Assembly: GCA_034509425.1 (NCBI GenBank)
Contig: JAVTVJ010011652.1
Location: 2,681,001-2,745,000 of the forward strand
Direction: 5' to 3'
Length of the DNA: 64,000 bases
DNA from: Eopsaltria australis
Lineage: Eukaryota > Chordata > Aves > Passeriformes > Petroicidae
In this document: positions 42,222 through 56,100 of the stretch, piece after piece
Numbering within the stretch: the first letter of the stretch is position 1
Layout: the number at the start of each line of letters is the position of its first letter
Made by a program: the position numbers and the translations under genes
The notes under the pieces: model-generated
The model's input: only the letters and a program-made list of their open reading frames with translations
The model's database searches: none
What the model was told of the DNA's origin: nothing

Positions 42222-45200
42222 GGGATACGGGCAGAGTGGGCTCCTACCGGCTTCAGGAGCAGAAGTTACTTCTCTTTACCCCTGGAAAAAAGCGAAATGC
42301 CAGCACTGTCAACATCATTCTCCACTGGAAAGTAATTGACATCCCCTCCCATTGAATGTCCCCATCAGGTAAAAGCTCCACGCTCGCAAGTCCCCTGTCC
42401 CCACTGTCTCCTCTCCCAGTCCGGGCAGCCCCAGAGCCCCCGTGTAAAACCCACTTAAAGAGACGATGCTGCCAGCTCCGTGCAGGGACTGCGGCTGTGC
42501 CTTGTCCCCTGCATCCCCCCTTTGCGAATCCTCTTTTCCTCATCTCCTCCAGCCCTGCCAGACCAAGGCACTGCAGGGTTGGGAGGTGGAAGCCCCAGCT
42601 TCCTATTCTGGCTTTTCTCTGCTGTATTGAACAGGTCTCTCTGGACTTTTAAAAATGCATGCAGCAGCTTTATCGCAGTCTGGTCAAACCCACTAAACCT
42701 AGGGACTGCTCTAAGTATTAGTGCTATTAGTTTCATTATTTGGTAATGAGCAGTGAAGTACGTGAGACATCAGGAGGCTGCAATGCCCAGATAACAGACT
42801 GAGCAAATCCCTGCCCAGGTCCCATCTCCTTCTGTGAAACCTGCTGCTAGGAACTTGTTTGGTTAGATTTCCATTTTCCTGCTTGGCACTCTGTTCTGCT
42901 CTGAAGCTGTAAGACTGCATTTTACTGCTTTTACTCCTTTTTAAAACTTTTAAAAATAATGTGGAGCAACCACTGAGTAAATGAGAACAATGTCCCCTCT
43001 CTCCTGCGCTTTAAATCATCGGTATGTCCTTACAGCAGCACCAAATGTTCCCCACAGCACTCTGGGAGCAACTGGAAGGCACAGTTATTTTCTTCCCCCT
43101 ATATATTTATTCTGCTAAGGCTACTCTGCTGTTCCAGCTGGCCCATAAAAATCCCTTCTAGGCTTAGGCTTGATTTACAAGGTCACAACCCAGGAAAAAA
43201 TTATTTATTTATTTACACATTGTTTACTTAACCCTGACTAAAGGCCACACACCAGCAGGGACCTGCTGCTTGGCAAACCATTCCCTCATGTTCCCATGGA
43301 CTTTGCTTTGCTGCTCGTCATCTGCTGGACCAAAGCATGACCCTCTTTAGTGGGAAGGGAAGGAGGCATGGCATCTTCAGGAACAGAGGGAGACCTTATG
43401 CCAAATGAAAAGCAGAAGGATTGTTTCTACGAGTATTTGCCCAGGTCTGGTATCTGTAATCCCGATCTGAAAAAATATATTAATTTGAAGTCAGGTTAGT
43501 GGAGCTGTGGGATAGAAACAATTTTTTCTTTTCTACATTTAGCTGGAACATTTAAAGTAAATACGAGCCCCATGGTGGATCATTGCACCAAAGCCTTCAC
43601 AGATGAGATGCTTGGATGAATTTTGTGAATGTGTGCAGTCCATTTTAGCACAAAATTGGCCAGAAAAAAATTCTGATAAAATCTTAAGTATTTTTCCCAA
43701 GATGACACTGAAGCAGTGTTGGGGATACCCTGCAGCTGTTTTACTTGCTATTCCTGGAGCACCACCCATCTGTCATCTGTCCAGATCCATTATTGCTGTA
43801 ATATCTTTATGCAGTTAATAAATACCATAAACTAATCAAATGCCAGCTCTTTGCCTATCAAGCTGTCCTATCAGATCTCCAGCAGGAGGTCTCTTCCCAC
43901 CATAAGAGAAGATAATCTTAAAGGTTGCAGGAGTAAAGGAAATTATTAGCAAGTATGCAATAAAGCAGAAGACACATAATTGTGTGTTGCTTCTCCATGT
44001 CTTTGTTGGTTCCACACGCGTCAATCTGGAATGTCAGATCAGAGCTGGAGCCAGAATGTCTTTGGGAAACAATGCATCTCCAAAGGAAAAAATAAGCAAG
44101 TTTACGAATTCTGTACAGAACATCCCTCTGGCCCTTGTAGCACAGAGCAGCCAAATATTCACTGTAGGCTTAACCCATTTCAGAGCGTTACCTTCTGCAA
44201 ATCTCCTTTATCTCCAAATTTCTTTCTTTTTTTTCCCCTTTTTTTGAATTCAGACAACTCTTTAACGTGATTTAAATGCTTCCCTTTGTTTGCATATTAT
44301 TAAAGGATGTTATGTCAGGTCAAGAGAAGAGCTTACAGCACTGAAATGGTTTGTTTCTACTTGCTCTCCAAATCACAGTTTTTAATGAGCAACTAATTTA
44401 TTTTTTTCTCTTTAAAAAAGAAATTTAAAAGAAAGCCCAAACTCTCAGTAGTTATTAGGAGAGATCAGTCTTATACTGCATGGATGATAACAGGTAGATC
44501 CAATGAGAATCAAAATGTATTGCATTTGAAGAACCCTGTTGGCATGAGCTGTGAAACCTCAGCATTTCAGGAACTGAAGTGGGCAACGTGGGTGTATTTT
44601 TAAACCCAGTCCCTTGAGATGCTTTGCACAGCTTCCAGCTTGTCGTGCCTCTCCCTCCATGCAGAAGAGATTGCAAGATGAGGGTCCTGTGGGATGGGTT
44701 CTGTCCCTACCAGCACTGCGCTGACCTGGGGAATGCCAACAGCACCAGCAGTGGGGCAGGAGACTGGGAATGCTGCTGGAAAACTGGGAATAACCCCTTC
44801 CTTCATCAAGGCTGTAGCTAGGACAGTGGATTTGCTGTTGCCAGCTCTGACTTGCTGCTGTAGGCCATCCTTGAATCTCCAGGGCTGCTCTGAGCTCTGT
44901 GTGCCTCGTGATGCTCCTTATGACCCAGAAGGATCTTGTCTTCCCTGCCCAGCCTTGGTTCAGCCATGCCTTCATGGATCAAATTCAGGGACCACTATTA
45001 ACATAATGCTCTCTAAAAGTATGAGCTATTTGTTCTCTTAAGGCATTAATAAAAGCTCACTGAAAAGCCTGGAAATCCTCCCATTGATTTTAGTGAGCCT
45101 CACATTGTCATTCCTTCTCTGGAGAAAAAGAACCACGTAAAAGCAAATTAAAAATGCATTTGCTGTTCATTTTTCTATATCTCTTTGGAAATTTAGCATG

Positions 45201-48200
45201 CATCTGATAAATAATTTTGTGTTTGCTACATGGACAGTTGACTAAAACCTGCAGGAAAGCAGGTGAGAAACAGCTCATGTGAAGTGATCAGGCTTCACCC
45301 TCTCCCTGCTGGCCCAGGACGAAATCGTCACTTGGCTCTATTCACACTGGACATTTGTTATTAGAGAAATAGAGACATGATGGAACATTGCCACAAGATC
45401 CATGTCTCTTGTTTTTAAAATAAACATCTTGGCTTTGACTTGACGTTTATTTTCCATAAATGCCTCAGCTTCAATTTGGCATTTCAGCAACAGCGGGAGG
45501 CTGTTATCCTGTGACAACACGCAATTCCATTGACATTATCTCCTGAGCACATGTGACACTGCTCCAAATACTGTATGGAGCTGATTTTAGTTAAACAATA
45601 TCACAAAAAATATAAAGCAAAGGTATGAAAGAACAGAAGTGGCCTCACTTTCCAGCCCTATGTTGTGTGTGTTTATGGTGTAATTCTATGGGGAATGCTG
45701 TGTACAAGTGTGGGCTACCTTAGGAAGCACACCCTGAGTTTGACTTTGGGAGTCCAAAACAGTGAATGCTTATTAACTCCTCTTCACTCGAGGGCTGTGG
45801 CTGATGTGTTGGTTAGCACGTACAGGACTGAGCATATCAATATTTTGAATAGTTCCAAACCAATCTGAACACACGTAAATAAATCCTGACGCTCTGGAAG
45901 ACCCTGTCACAGCAACCCAGCTATTGTTTAGAGTATTTTTGTCATCAGCTGTCGTACAAGCATGCTGATTCATTAATTCCCTTCAGATGATAAAAGAGAT
46001 GCACTATGTCTTTCTGTCTCTCTCTCACACACTGAGCAAAACAGTGCTGAAGAACAGCCAAGTCAAATTTCTTGTCTCCTGAAATCTGTGTTTCATTGTT
46101 GCTAAAAAGTCAAAATTCAAGAAAAGGCTGAGTTTGACCAACACCATTCAATTCTCCCTGAATGGACTGTATTTGCAATCTGGACTAATATTAATCTGGA
46201 GCAATAGTAATGTGCTCATTAATCCAGATTACAACTAAGACTTTAATTGCTCCAATTGCCAGGTCTTCCTGTCTGCATCCCCCTATACATTCTCGACATC
46301 CAGATTCCTCGACAGTGACACTGGCACTGTGAGAAAAGGCTGCCTCTTTTTTAAGCATCAGCAATTCCTGGGACAAGGGTGGCAAAACATTTTACAGCAG
46401 GCCAGAAAACCCTGCAGTGGCCAGAGCCTTTGTTTGTACAGAGAGATTGTGGTCAGAGATGACAGCAGAGGAGTGATGACTGAATCCTCTGAGATTTTAC
46501 GTTAGTCTATTCCTGCTTCAATGCATACTGGCTGCAAGAAGTTGCCCTATTTCTCCATCCTGATGCTTACCCATCCGTAGGATGACAGTAGCACACTTTG
46601 GGAAACTCCATCTCACATTTTAACTGGAAAAAAATTGGTGCTTTAAAACCACATCTTGAGGTGTGGGCTTGATTAAAGAGCACAGCAGCAGCGTTTCGAT
46701 GTCCAGCAACATGCTGGATGCTGAAATGTGGAATTCAGACCATTTCTTTCCCCTTCACGTCATGGATAACTAGAGCACATAAACAAGCGCCTGGAATGTT
46801 CAAAAAGACTCATTCAGTGTTTTCAGATGTGTGGGAAATCTGTATCTATGTTCTGAATGGCAAAAGGCTGACTTGAGCAGCATGGCTGGGGGGTCAGCTC
46901 CAGCTAGCTGTGATAGTGGGTGATGGTTGAGACTGATTTAAGGTCTGGTCAGCCCAGTACTGTTGGCTGAGTGTCTCCAGATGTAGCACTGAAGCCTTGG
47001 ATTCTGTAGGGAAATGGATTAGGGCTCCCACTGCGAGGAAATACATTCTGGGTTTTTTTTAAGCAAGAAAAGTCAGTTGTGGTTCGTGCTAACTTAGGGC
47101 AGTACCATGGGAAAGATCTCTGAAGAGCTGGGCTTGTGTCACAACATGTGAAAAAGTTAAACAGTTGTTCCTTTTTTGTGGCATTAAGAGAGCCTTTAGA
47201 AGCTTTTGTGTGATGCTGAGTTGCAAATCTTAATTTTCAAACATATTTTTTCTGTAGTTCATGATTTTCAGTGGCAGGCTTTTCCAGTGACTGTTTTTAC
47301 TTGGTGCAAATAAATATAGTTTTAACTGAAAGAGGAAGAGATCTTAGGATGCATCAGTGTTGAATAGGGGTATTGCAGAGCCATGCAAGGCTGCTCTCAA
47401 ATAGCATAAGAAAACAAAAAATGTTAACAATACTCGTAGAAAAATATATTGCAACAACTTTAGTCTAATTCTGTGTTGTTCTTTTTTTCCTAACCTGTTG
47501 CTTTGTACCTCTCTGATAAAGGTCCTTGATACCTGCTTCTAGAAACTGCTGAAAAAGTTTAAACCTCCTTAACATCAACCTCAGATGTAGTCAATGCCTG
47601 TCACTGAGTGAAAACTACTGGGCTTCAATCATCACAGAATAAATGGTTGACTTGCACCTGCCTCAGATGTGGGCGAGCTCACCTGCTACCAGGTAATGCA
47701 TTGCCCTGACTGACTTGCACACCAGCTGAGCCTCTGGCAAGTGGGGAAGGAAAAGTGCTGGAATCCTGTGGTACCTCCTTCTAAACACATTCCCAGTGTT
47801 TAAAACACTGCTTACAGTATCACATCTGCCACTAATAACCTCTTCTTACTGGGTACGAGACACCTCTGCTGACCATTTCTTGGTGGAACTGGTACTGCTT
47901 CTTTGGATTAAGCTTTTTGTCACCTCTGCATCTTTTGCTTTTCAGTTGTTGTGGACCAGGGCATGCACCTTTTTTGTTTATTCAGTCTATCAAAAAATCA
48001 TCCTAAAATGGTGATAAATTGTCTCACTTTTCACTTGTTTGCTTATCAATTTGTAATTACAAATTAAATTATGATACTCCAGCTCTGCAGGTAATATTTC
48101 TGACGGCAAATCTCCTTTTAGGTACCACCTAGTGGGAAATATCTCTTCAGTCTGCATTTGGCAACAGTCACCTGGTATGGTAATGTGAAGTGCTCAGCAT

Positions 48201-51200
48201 TCCCCCAGTTCCTGGAGGTAATATGGATAAACATGTGTTCTGTACTTTTGGATATCTGGTCAGAATTTAAAGCTGTATATCTGCACTGTTCCTAACAAAC
48301 TGTGCCAGTGGTGCCAGGTCACCAAAGGGTTTATCATGGACAGTACATGGACAGCAGCACTGGCAGAGTGTAGGCTCTGATCCAGCCTGGCAGTGCTAGG
48401 TCAGATTTACACAGATTTGGGGAAGACTGGAGGGGACTCAGCCCCTTGCAGGATGAGGCCATCAGTGAACTTCCCCACACTCAACAAAGCCTTCCTGTCA
48501 GATTCCTCTTTAGTTTTTTCAGTGTCTGATGAAGCAAAGTTATTACTGAGTCTTATCTCAATTTTTATTGTAAGAGCCGAATTTTGAAGTCAATTTGACC
48601 AGACCTCCCTTTCCTCCATTCTCTTCCATCAGCAAGACAACTAGTAATATACAAATACCTCACAATGGCTTCAAGCTAAATTAATTTATGACCAAGTAAC
48701 AAAGGACACTTGCAAGAAATTCTTAATATACCTGCTTTTAATATACAATGTTTTTGGACAAAAAAGGAGATTAACCCTTTTTTTTTTTAAGGTTTTCTCT
48801 GTTAGCTGTTATACTTAATGCACATAACTGCTTCATATCTGAGTAGCAAAATCTTGTATCTGCCAACAAATTTGTAATGCATTAGTAACAAAGCCCTAAT
48901 TGTATCTAATAAATACTCTCTTTGCTCTCACTGGGCTTGTGTGAGTCTGAATAGCTGTGAACCACTTTGCAGCCCTCATCAGAAAGGTCTCCTATAGACA
49001 GAATATTATGACTATTTTAAATAGAAAAGCTGTTATTGAGGCACCCCTGTGTTCAAGCTGTTCTTGACAGTAACCACAGGCTGCTCACTGCAGCCTTGCA
49101 ATCTGAAACTGCTAAGCTTGTAGTTAGCTGAGCTATTGTCACTCAGCAAACACCTTGTTCCTTATGATTTATTTATCCTTCTGTTCTGCAGACTGTCCAG
49201 GAATGAGTTTGGGACTTTTTACACATTAATTATTCATAATGATTCAGGGAGATTGTTAATGCAAACACTTTTCAGGGCACAGGCTCTTATGAACTCTTTG
49301 CCTTCCTCATGTTTTTGAGTATTTGCTGTTCCTCACATATTGTCCCCAGAACTCATGGATCACTGCAAACCATCTCATGTGGCATTGCTTTTGTTCCCCA
49401 AAGGATGAGTCTCCAACCCACGGGAGGCTCTTCTGGAAGGAGGACAGGAGGGCTTCTGATGTGAGCATTAGGGCATCTCACAGTTTCCCAGGTGTAGGCA
49501 GCTCTCATTCAACTCTTTCTGAAATCACATATTTTTGGAGGCTGGGTTGGGCAGCTGGCTTTGCTGGAAGTTTTTACTGCAGTTTCCACTTGCAGTTGCA
49601 CTGCAGTGGGGCTGGTAGTTTGAGTGGGGTGGGAGAATGACTGAATCTGGCCTGTGGTACAGGAGTGCCCTCCAGACTTAATCACATTCATTAGGTCAAA
49701 GTTAGGAAGGGAATCAAAGGGACAGACAGGATAAATGTCTTTGCTCAGAAGGAGCATTGCAAGGTTGGATTTTGACTGCAACTTCCGCATCTCCATTGGT
49801 GTTTGGCCTGTGGGATTGGTGCCTCTGATTGCATTGAACTTGACTTTTCCTCTTTATGCCCATTTCCTGCTCTTATTACTCTTGGCACCAGTTACCATGC
49901 CATGAAAAGACATTCCTGTGGGAGCAGGACTGAGGGGCAGGGCCCTTGTTTCTCTCTCAGTGAAAAGGCCTGATAATCCCGACATGCTGTAAGGCCTCTG
50001 GGGAGTGGTGGCTGCGCTTGCACAATCACCAGGAGCAGGAGTTACACACAAGACATAAAATAATCCCTCTACTCTATTGAAAATAGAGTAGCAAATAAAC
50101 ACCTGGCACTAGCCTGCTGGCAATGCCTGCGTCCAGGTTGAGGTGCCAACTTTTAGAAATACGTGAGCCTAGTGGCATAATCCCAAAAGCAAGCAATGAG
50201 AACAACCAGAGGCCTTGACTCTGTAGCTGGAGTGGAAGGACTGAGAGAACTGAGTTTATTTACTCCAGAGACATCACTAAGGGGACACAATGACAGTGTA
50301 GAATGTTCCTGCAAAGAAGAGAGGAATAAACTGTTCTCTACTGGATATAGGAGAAGGAATGGACATACATTGCAGTAAGAGCCATTTAAGCTGCAGTGAA
50401 ATCAGCTGGACTCGAGTCAGGGATGGCTGGGAAGTAACTTTATGCAATTAAGTGAGGTCTCGGGTTAGAAGCATCACTGAATTTTAGAGTTTAAACCTCT
50501 CTTACATGTAGTAAAGAGAAATGTTAATCCTGGCTGTGCTTCAATTCTCTTTGAAGAAGCTTTTTTCTCTACATTGCCTAATGAGGGAGCCCAGCTTCCT
50601 ACATTAGCCAATTCATTTAAGTGCCTGAAGTTAAATGGGATGAATCTGGGCCTCAGTGGCTGGCCTTTAGCCTATGGCTCATCCTCAGACCCTATGGCTC
50701 CTGTGTCACCATCTCCAGTTTCTGCTTTCATCATTGCCTTTCAACTTCTCTGATGCAGCAAATCTTTGCTTCACAGAAGCTTGAACAACCTTATACATAT
50801 TTTCTGTTCTTCAGGAAAGTTAAGCATTTGTTTACTCTGCCAAACTGTTTAATTATTTGCCCTTTGAGTATATAAATATGATTCTAAAGGGTTTATCAGC
50901 TAAACTATTTTCCTTCTAAAATTATTGATAATGAGTAACATTTTGCCTACCAGGTCATATTCCATTGTAAGTGCTAAAAAGCAGATGAAGGAAAAGAGGT
51001 TTTAGTCTCAGTTTTCAAAGAGTCTTTAGAAATACAATCAAGTAGTGTAAAAAAATTAGAAAAAGATGCCATAGCAACACCATAATAATCTGCCTGTCCT
51101 ACCAGGTCAGAAGATGTAGCACTAACAAAAGTTTATCTATAACCCCATTACTGTGAACTAAGGCAGTATTGAGGCATTGTCTCAGTTGTTTAACAGCAAA

Positions 51201-53048
51201 CACTGTTTTGTGGCAAAGATGCCCTCCCCAGAAAAACCATACTGTCCTAAAACTCTTGAGGTTTTACATTTAGAAAAACTGAGGTCTTTAAATGCTCTGT
51301 ATTCTGGTTGGTTTCTGCTTGTTTGTTTGCTGGTTGATTTTTTTTTTTTTTCTTGAGCTTTTGGGGTGTGCTTGCTTTGCTTTACATATTGTAAGGCTGC
51401 AAGAAAATAAAAGGCGAGGGTCTTTGATGATCTTTCTGGAGCTGAAACTGAAAAAAGCATGGGATTGATATTTTAAACTAGAATCAAAACATTTTCATTG
51501 AAAAGCTTCTGCAGCATGACAGTCTGTAACACAGCATATGTTATAGCCATGCTTCCATGGTCCATGTTAGTGGCAGGAATAAGGTCTGAGGGAATGACTC
51601 CAAATCATGATGATGACAATGACTCTAATCTGTCTTCTCAAGTCTTTCCTCCTCTTGTCAAATTTCAACCAGCGTTGACAGGACAAAAAATCTCCACTAG
51701 AATAAGCTCCTATCAATGTCAATGAAAATAGTATTTGGGTGGAGAAGAAAGCCACCAGTGCCTCGCTCACAGAAAGGCAGCTGCAGAGCTTCTTGCACAG
51801 CAGATATCCAAGAACCCATACAGCAGAAGTATATTTGAAATGAAGCTCCCCACAGTTCTAATTTTCAGAGGGGCAATTGCTCAAACGATGTGTGGTTGGA
51901 ATTATGGCACTTAGAGACTTAATTGCTCTATTGCCACCTACTCCTCATTCCCCCAGCCCCAAGTACTTTGAACCCCTTTGTTTCCTATCAACAAATTAAA
52001 ACTAAAGAAAAGTTAAATCACCTCATGGGAATTACATTTCTCTCTTCTGTGTTAGCTCTCTACAGCCAATCTTTACTTCGTACTCACCACAGTTATTGTT
52101 ACAAATCAGGACTGACTTTTAAATTTTGATTGCCAGTTCAACCAGGTCTGCTTGATCTCTTAGAATCAAACACTGTTTTTCTTGCAGCTCTATAAACAGC
52201 TAAGCTCCTGGGCTCAGCTAGGCAGTAGCTCCTGCTCTCACACTGCTGTAAAGGCATGAGCAGTATCAGAGCACAGCTTGCTCCTGCAGCTGCCTTGGCT
52301 CCAGAGGGGTGTTTGTGTCAGTGAACTAATCACACATGACTTGGACAAGAGGCAGGCAGGAGCAGATAAGGGGCTGTTTTTGCAGAGTCCGTTCTTTGTC
52401 CATGGCTGGGTTTTGGTGAATGAAATCATTGCAGTGCAGACAGCAGAGTGACTGAGCAGGAAGGGAGCCTGGGTGCCCCTTAGTTACAATCCCCACTTGG
52501 TTATGTGCTCCCAGCCTTGGACATTTAACCCTTGTGTGGCTTCCTCTCTGAGCAGTAAAATTCTGTGTAAGAACAGTGGTGTGTTGCCTGGAAGTGGTGA
52601 ACTTTAATACCTTTAAAAAAAACATATATACAGAGAGATACTTAGGAGAGAGAAGCAGAAACTTCCCCAGCATTTTCCTCATACGTGTGACAGAATAGGA
52701 AGAAATTTCACTTCTTCTGTGCAAGATTTGTCCCTCCAGCACGAGTGGGAAGCCAATAACTGGGATATTTTTAGTCCCAGTGCCATGAGCTGCTTATGGC
52801 AAAGTGTAGCTCCAGCACAAAATATATGGTCTCTCCCTCTTCTTCTTTGCAACACAAATAAACCAGTAGTTTCTTGGCTGAGCAGTTTCCACATTTGTTG
52901 TGAGGGTGAGTGAAATGTAGATGGTCTGTCTGTGGGTTCTGCCCACCACACAGGGACTTGATGCCCAACAGGAACCATCCCCAAGGATCCCAGCTGGTGA
53001 ACTGTGGTGGGCCCTGCTGGGCTTGAAAGCAGGTGTGCCTTCAAGCAA

Positions 53049-53110
53049 GGTTTTGAGATTTTAATTGACTGCATGCGCTGGTTTTGAGATTTTAATTGAC
53101 TGCATGCGCT
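53049..53110 (+). repeat. Perfect 31-bp tandem duplication
   Basis: Two identical adjacent units, 53049-53079 and 53080-53110, each beginning GGTTTTGAGATTTTAATTGA and ending CTGCATGCGCT. No mismatch between units implies a recent event or an assembly artefact. Confidence 0.95.
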
Positions 53111-56100
53111 CTTAATTTCACAGGAAGATGATTGCAGGAAGGAAATGGGCTCAGGTGAGCTGTGAGGGGAAAGAAAATAAGCACTGTGAGACATAACAAA
53201 CCTGGCATGCTGCTGGACAGGATTGCTGTGGACATGGATGGGAAAGAACTTCTGTGCAAGGAAATGTGTTTAGCAACACAATGGGAGATGTCCTGAAGAA
53301 TGGCTTTGGACAAGACACTTGAACATAGGTACAGCAGCTGAAGAAGAAGAAGGAACATCAAGAAAAACTTCCTTCTGGTGTGATCTAGTAGGCTGTGGAG
53401 GAGTCTTAGAGAAGAAGCAGAGATCCTGAGCAGAACAGAAGAAAGCAGAACAGAAACTGATCACAAAGCATGCTCAAGCAGAAAGAACTATTCCTGCCTT
53501 TGGAATTCAACATAGAAAGGACTGTCTCCTTTGAGAGAGAGAGATGACACTGTGGCTAGAAGAGACCAGAGGTTTTATTTTGTGTGAACAGAAGACCCAT
53601 GGATGGGCTGATCCCCACAGTTCACTAAATATGTCAGGCTGGACTCCATTATTCCTTACTGTTTGGTATGTCTTCCCTGGAAGCTCAAAAATATGTCTCT
53701 TCATCAATTAAACAATGCTGGATGGAGTTTTAAACCCTTGCTCAAGAGCCACATCCAGAAACTCAGGCAGCTGGCTGGATCTGAGCCACTGGGTTTTGAC
53801 TTGAAAATAAAGAAAACCCTCTTATGAACAGAGAGATCTGTTGCTATCAGTTTGTCCTTTGTCTGAAATGAACCATTATCTGCTTCCTTAGGATCAAAGG
53901 TAAATAATTCATGAGCACAAGAGAGAAGTAAAAAAGGATCCTTTAGCAAGAGAACTGCACATTTTGAGGCGGCCTGTTGTCAGGTCATGGCATGGTGTTC
54001 CTAAGTCACTGATCTGAACAGTGACAGGGAAAAAAGGTTTAAATGGGGAAAAAGGTTTGAAAAAAATGAGTGAGCTCAGAATTTTTTCAGACACAGCCTT
54101 CTTGCAGCGATGAGCACACAGGATCTTCAAGCTGTGACTGCTGGATTTGTACACTGTCCCTTCAGCTCACCCAGCCTGAGTGGATGGAGAGCACTGTGCT
54201 GTGGCTCACACTTAAGGTGTGCAATTATTAGCACTTTTAATGTATTCTCTTCCACATCTCTCAATTTCTCACTCCTTTTACCCAAGGCATTAGACTGTAC
54301 TGTATGTTTGATCCACAGGTTCATCTTGCACCTTTCTTGGTTGGATGGGTTGAGTGTGGCATTGCAGCCATGCAGAAGAGTCAGTTTGCAGGCGTTGGGT
54401 CAGGCTGGAATAGCTGTTCCTCACTACAGGTAGGAAAGTTTGGATCATCTCATCAATAAGAAATTATTTGTCTCTAATTATGTTTCAAACTCCGTGCTGC
54501 TTTGGTCCTCAACACAGTGAACTCTCTCAAGTGTTTATTGCTGTCCTGGTTACCTTTCCCTCACTGCATGAGCCATGCACAGAACCCCCCATTTTTTATC
54601 ACACTCATCGTCATGACAACACAAGCGTGCTGCTGCTTGTCATTTTATAGCAGTAAAGCTGAGAAAAAGCCACTGCTGTACTTCAGCTCTATGAGCCCCA
54701 GTACTTTATGCTCCTGTTCTGCCCTGAGCTCCTTCCTGGGCTCATTTCAACTTCTGTTTACTTCCCCTTCTCCAGGGAAAACAGGAGGAAGGGGCCAAAC
54801 TGTTAAAGCATGGGTGATGTCAGGAAGGGCCAAAGGGGGAATGAAAGGAAAACAAGAAGTGAGATTAGAATTGGAGACAAACTTCCTCTACCATAGCACT
54901 GATACACAGGATAATTCCTCCCATCCTCTTCCCTCTTCGGATCCATAAACACGACAATATGTTTAGGTAACCCATTGTCTTTCAGCCTTCCCTTTGCTGC
55001 AAAATGTTGCAATTTCATGGAAGAAAGGAATCCTACTTTCTGAGTAACTTTTTTCTTTCTTATCCTCAGATTCTCCATTGGTAACTGAGGAAGCAATTTT
55101 AGCCTACTTTAATATGCTGTTGAGACAGGGATTATGCTTCCATGGGCAGGGGTTGTCTGATAATGGGATCCTGGCTAGCACTGTATTCTGGCTGGTGTTC
55201 TTCTAAGCACTTAAGACCCCATCTAAATTGTAGAAAAATGCCAGTGATTATGTTGATAAATAGGACAATCCCAAAGGGTTTTAAATAGCACTTCACAGCT
55301 ATGACAAGCCTGCCTCAAAATTTCCTTGCAAATGAGAAAGTTAACACCTGGATGGGAAACTTATTAAAATCGCAAACGTTAATTTGCTTCTAGCTTGACT
55401 TGGATCACTCATCATCTACATGAAAATTGCACAGTGAGGTTTGACCCAAAACACTGAATTATTTGAAGAATACTTCCATTTCAAGAGCATCCAAACTGGT
55501 AAAAATGTTACTGGAAATAATTATGTCCTTTAGAGTACATTGATCAGAGCCTACCTTGATGCTACAGAATTCTCCAAAGTGAGCTGATGGATGTCTCCAA
55601 GGACTTCACTTGTAATCACCACATGGAAAGTTCCTGCCTACACAATTATACTTTTTCTTTTTTCCTGAGAGAACTAGTGCCTCTCCTGGTGCTTGAAGTG
55701 CCATAGCAAAAAGCACTTGAGACTACCTTCCATGGTGAAATGAAGTTGTGCTTGACACATAGTGATGCGTAATTGTAAGTGGAGTTATCCCTGGGAGAAG
55801 AATATGCAGCCTTAACCTTCCTCCCAAGCCACTCATGACCATAGGACTGTTTCCTGCATTACTAAGCAGAACACAAAGATTTGTGCTGCTTTATGGCCAC
55901 TGAAAGGGGACTGAAAAATCTTTCAGACCCTGGCAAGTGGAAAGGGAAACATATTAAGATCTGGGTATTAAGATAGATGGAGTGTCCTTTCTTTGGCCCG
56001 ATCTAGTGAGGATATAAATCAGTCATCACTCTGAGTTTCTTCAACTCATTTGGTCCCTCACCCCCAGCTGCTGGATTTGGGAGGATCCTGGGGTGCAGCA

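Noticed and set aside
41291..42355. 354-aa + strand open frame over the ADRB1 5' half and upstream arrays
   Set aside because: Antisense to the receptor, then running through the 12-bp and GC-rich repeats, which stay open because of their unit size and composition.
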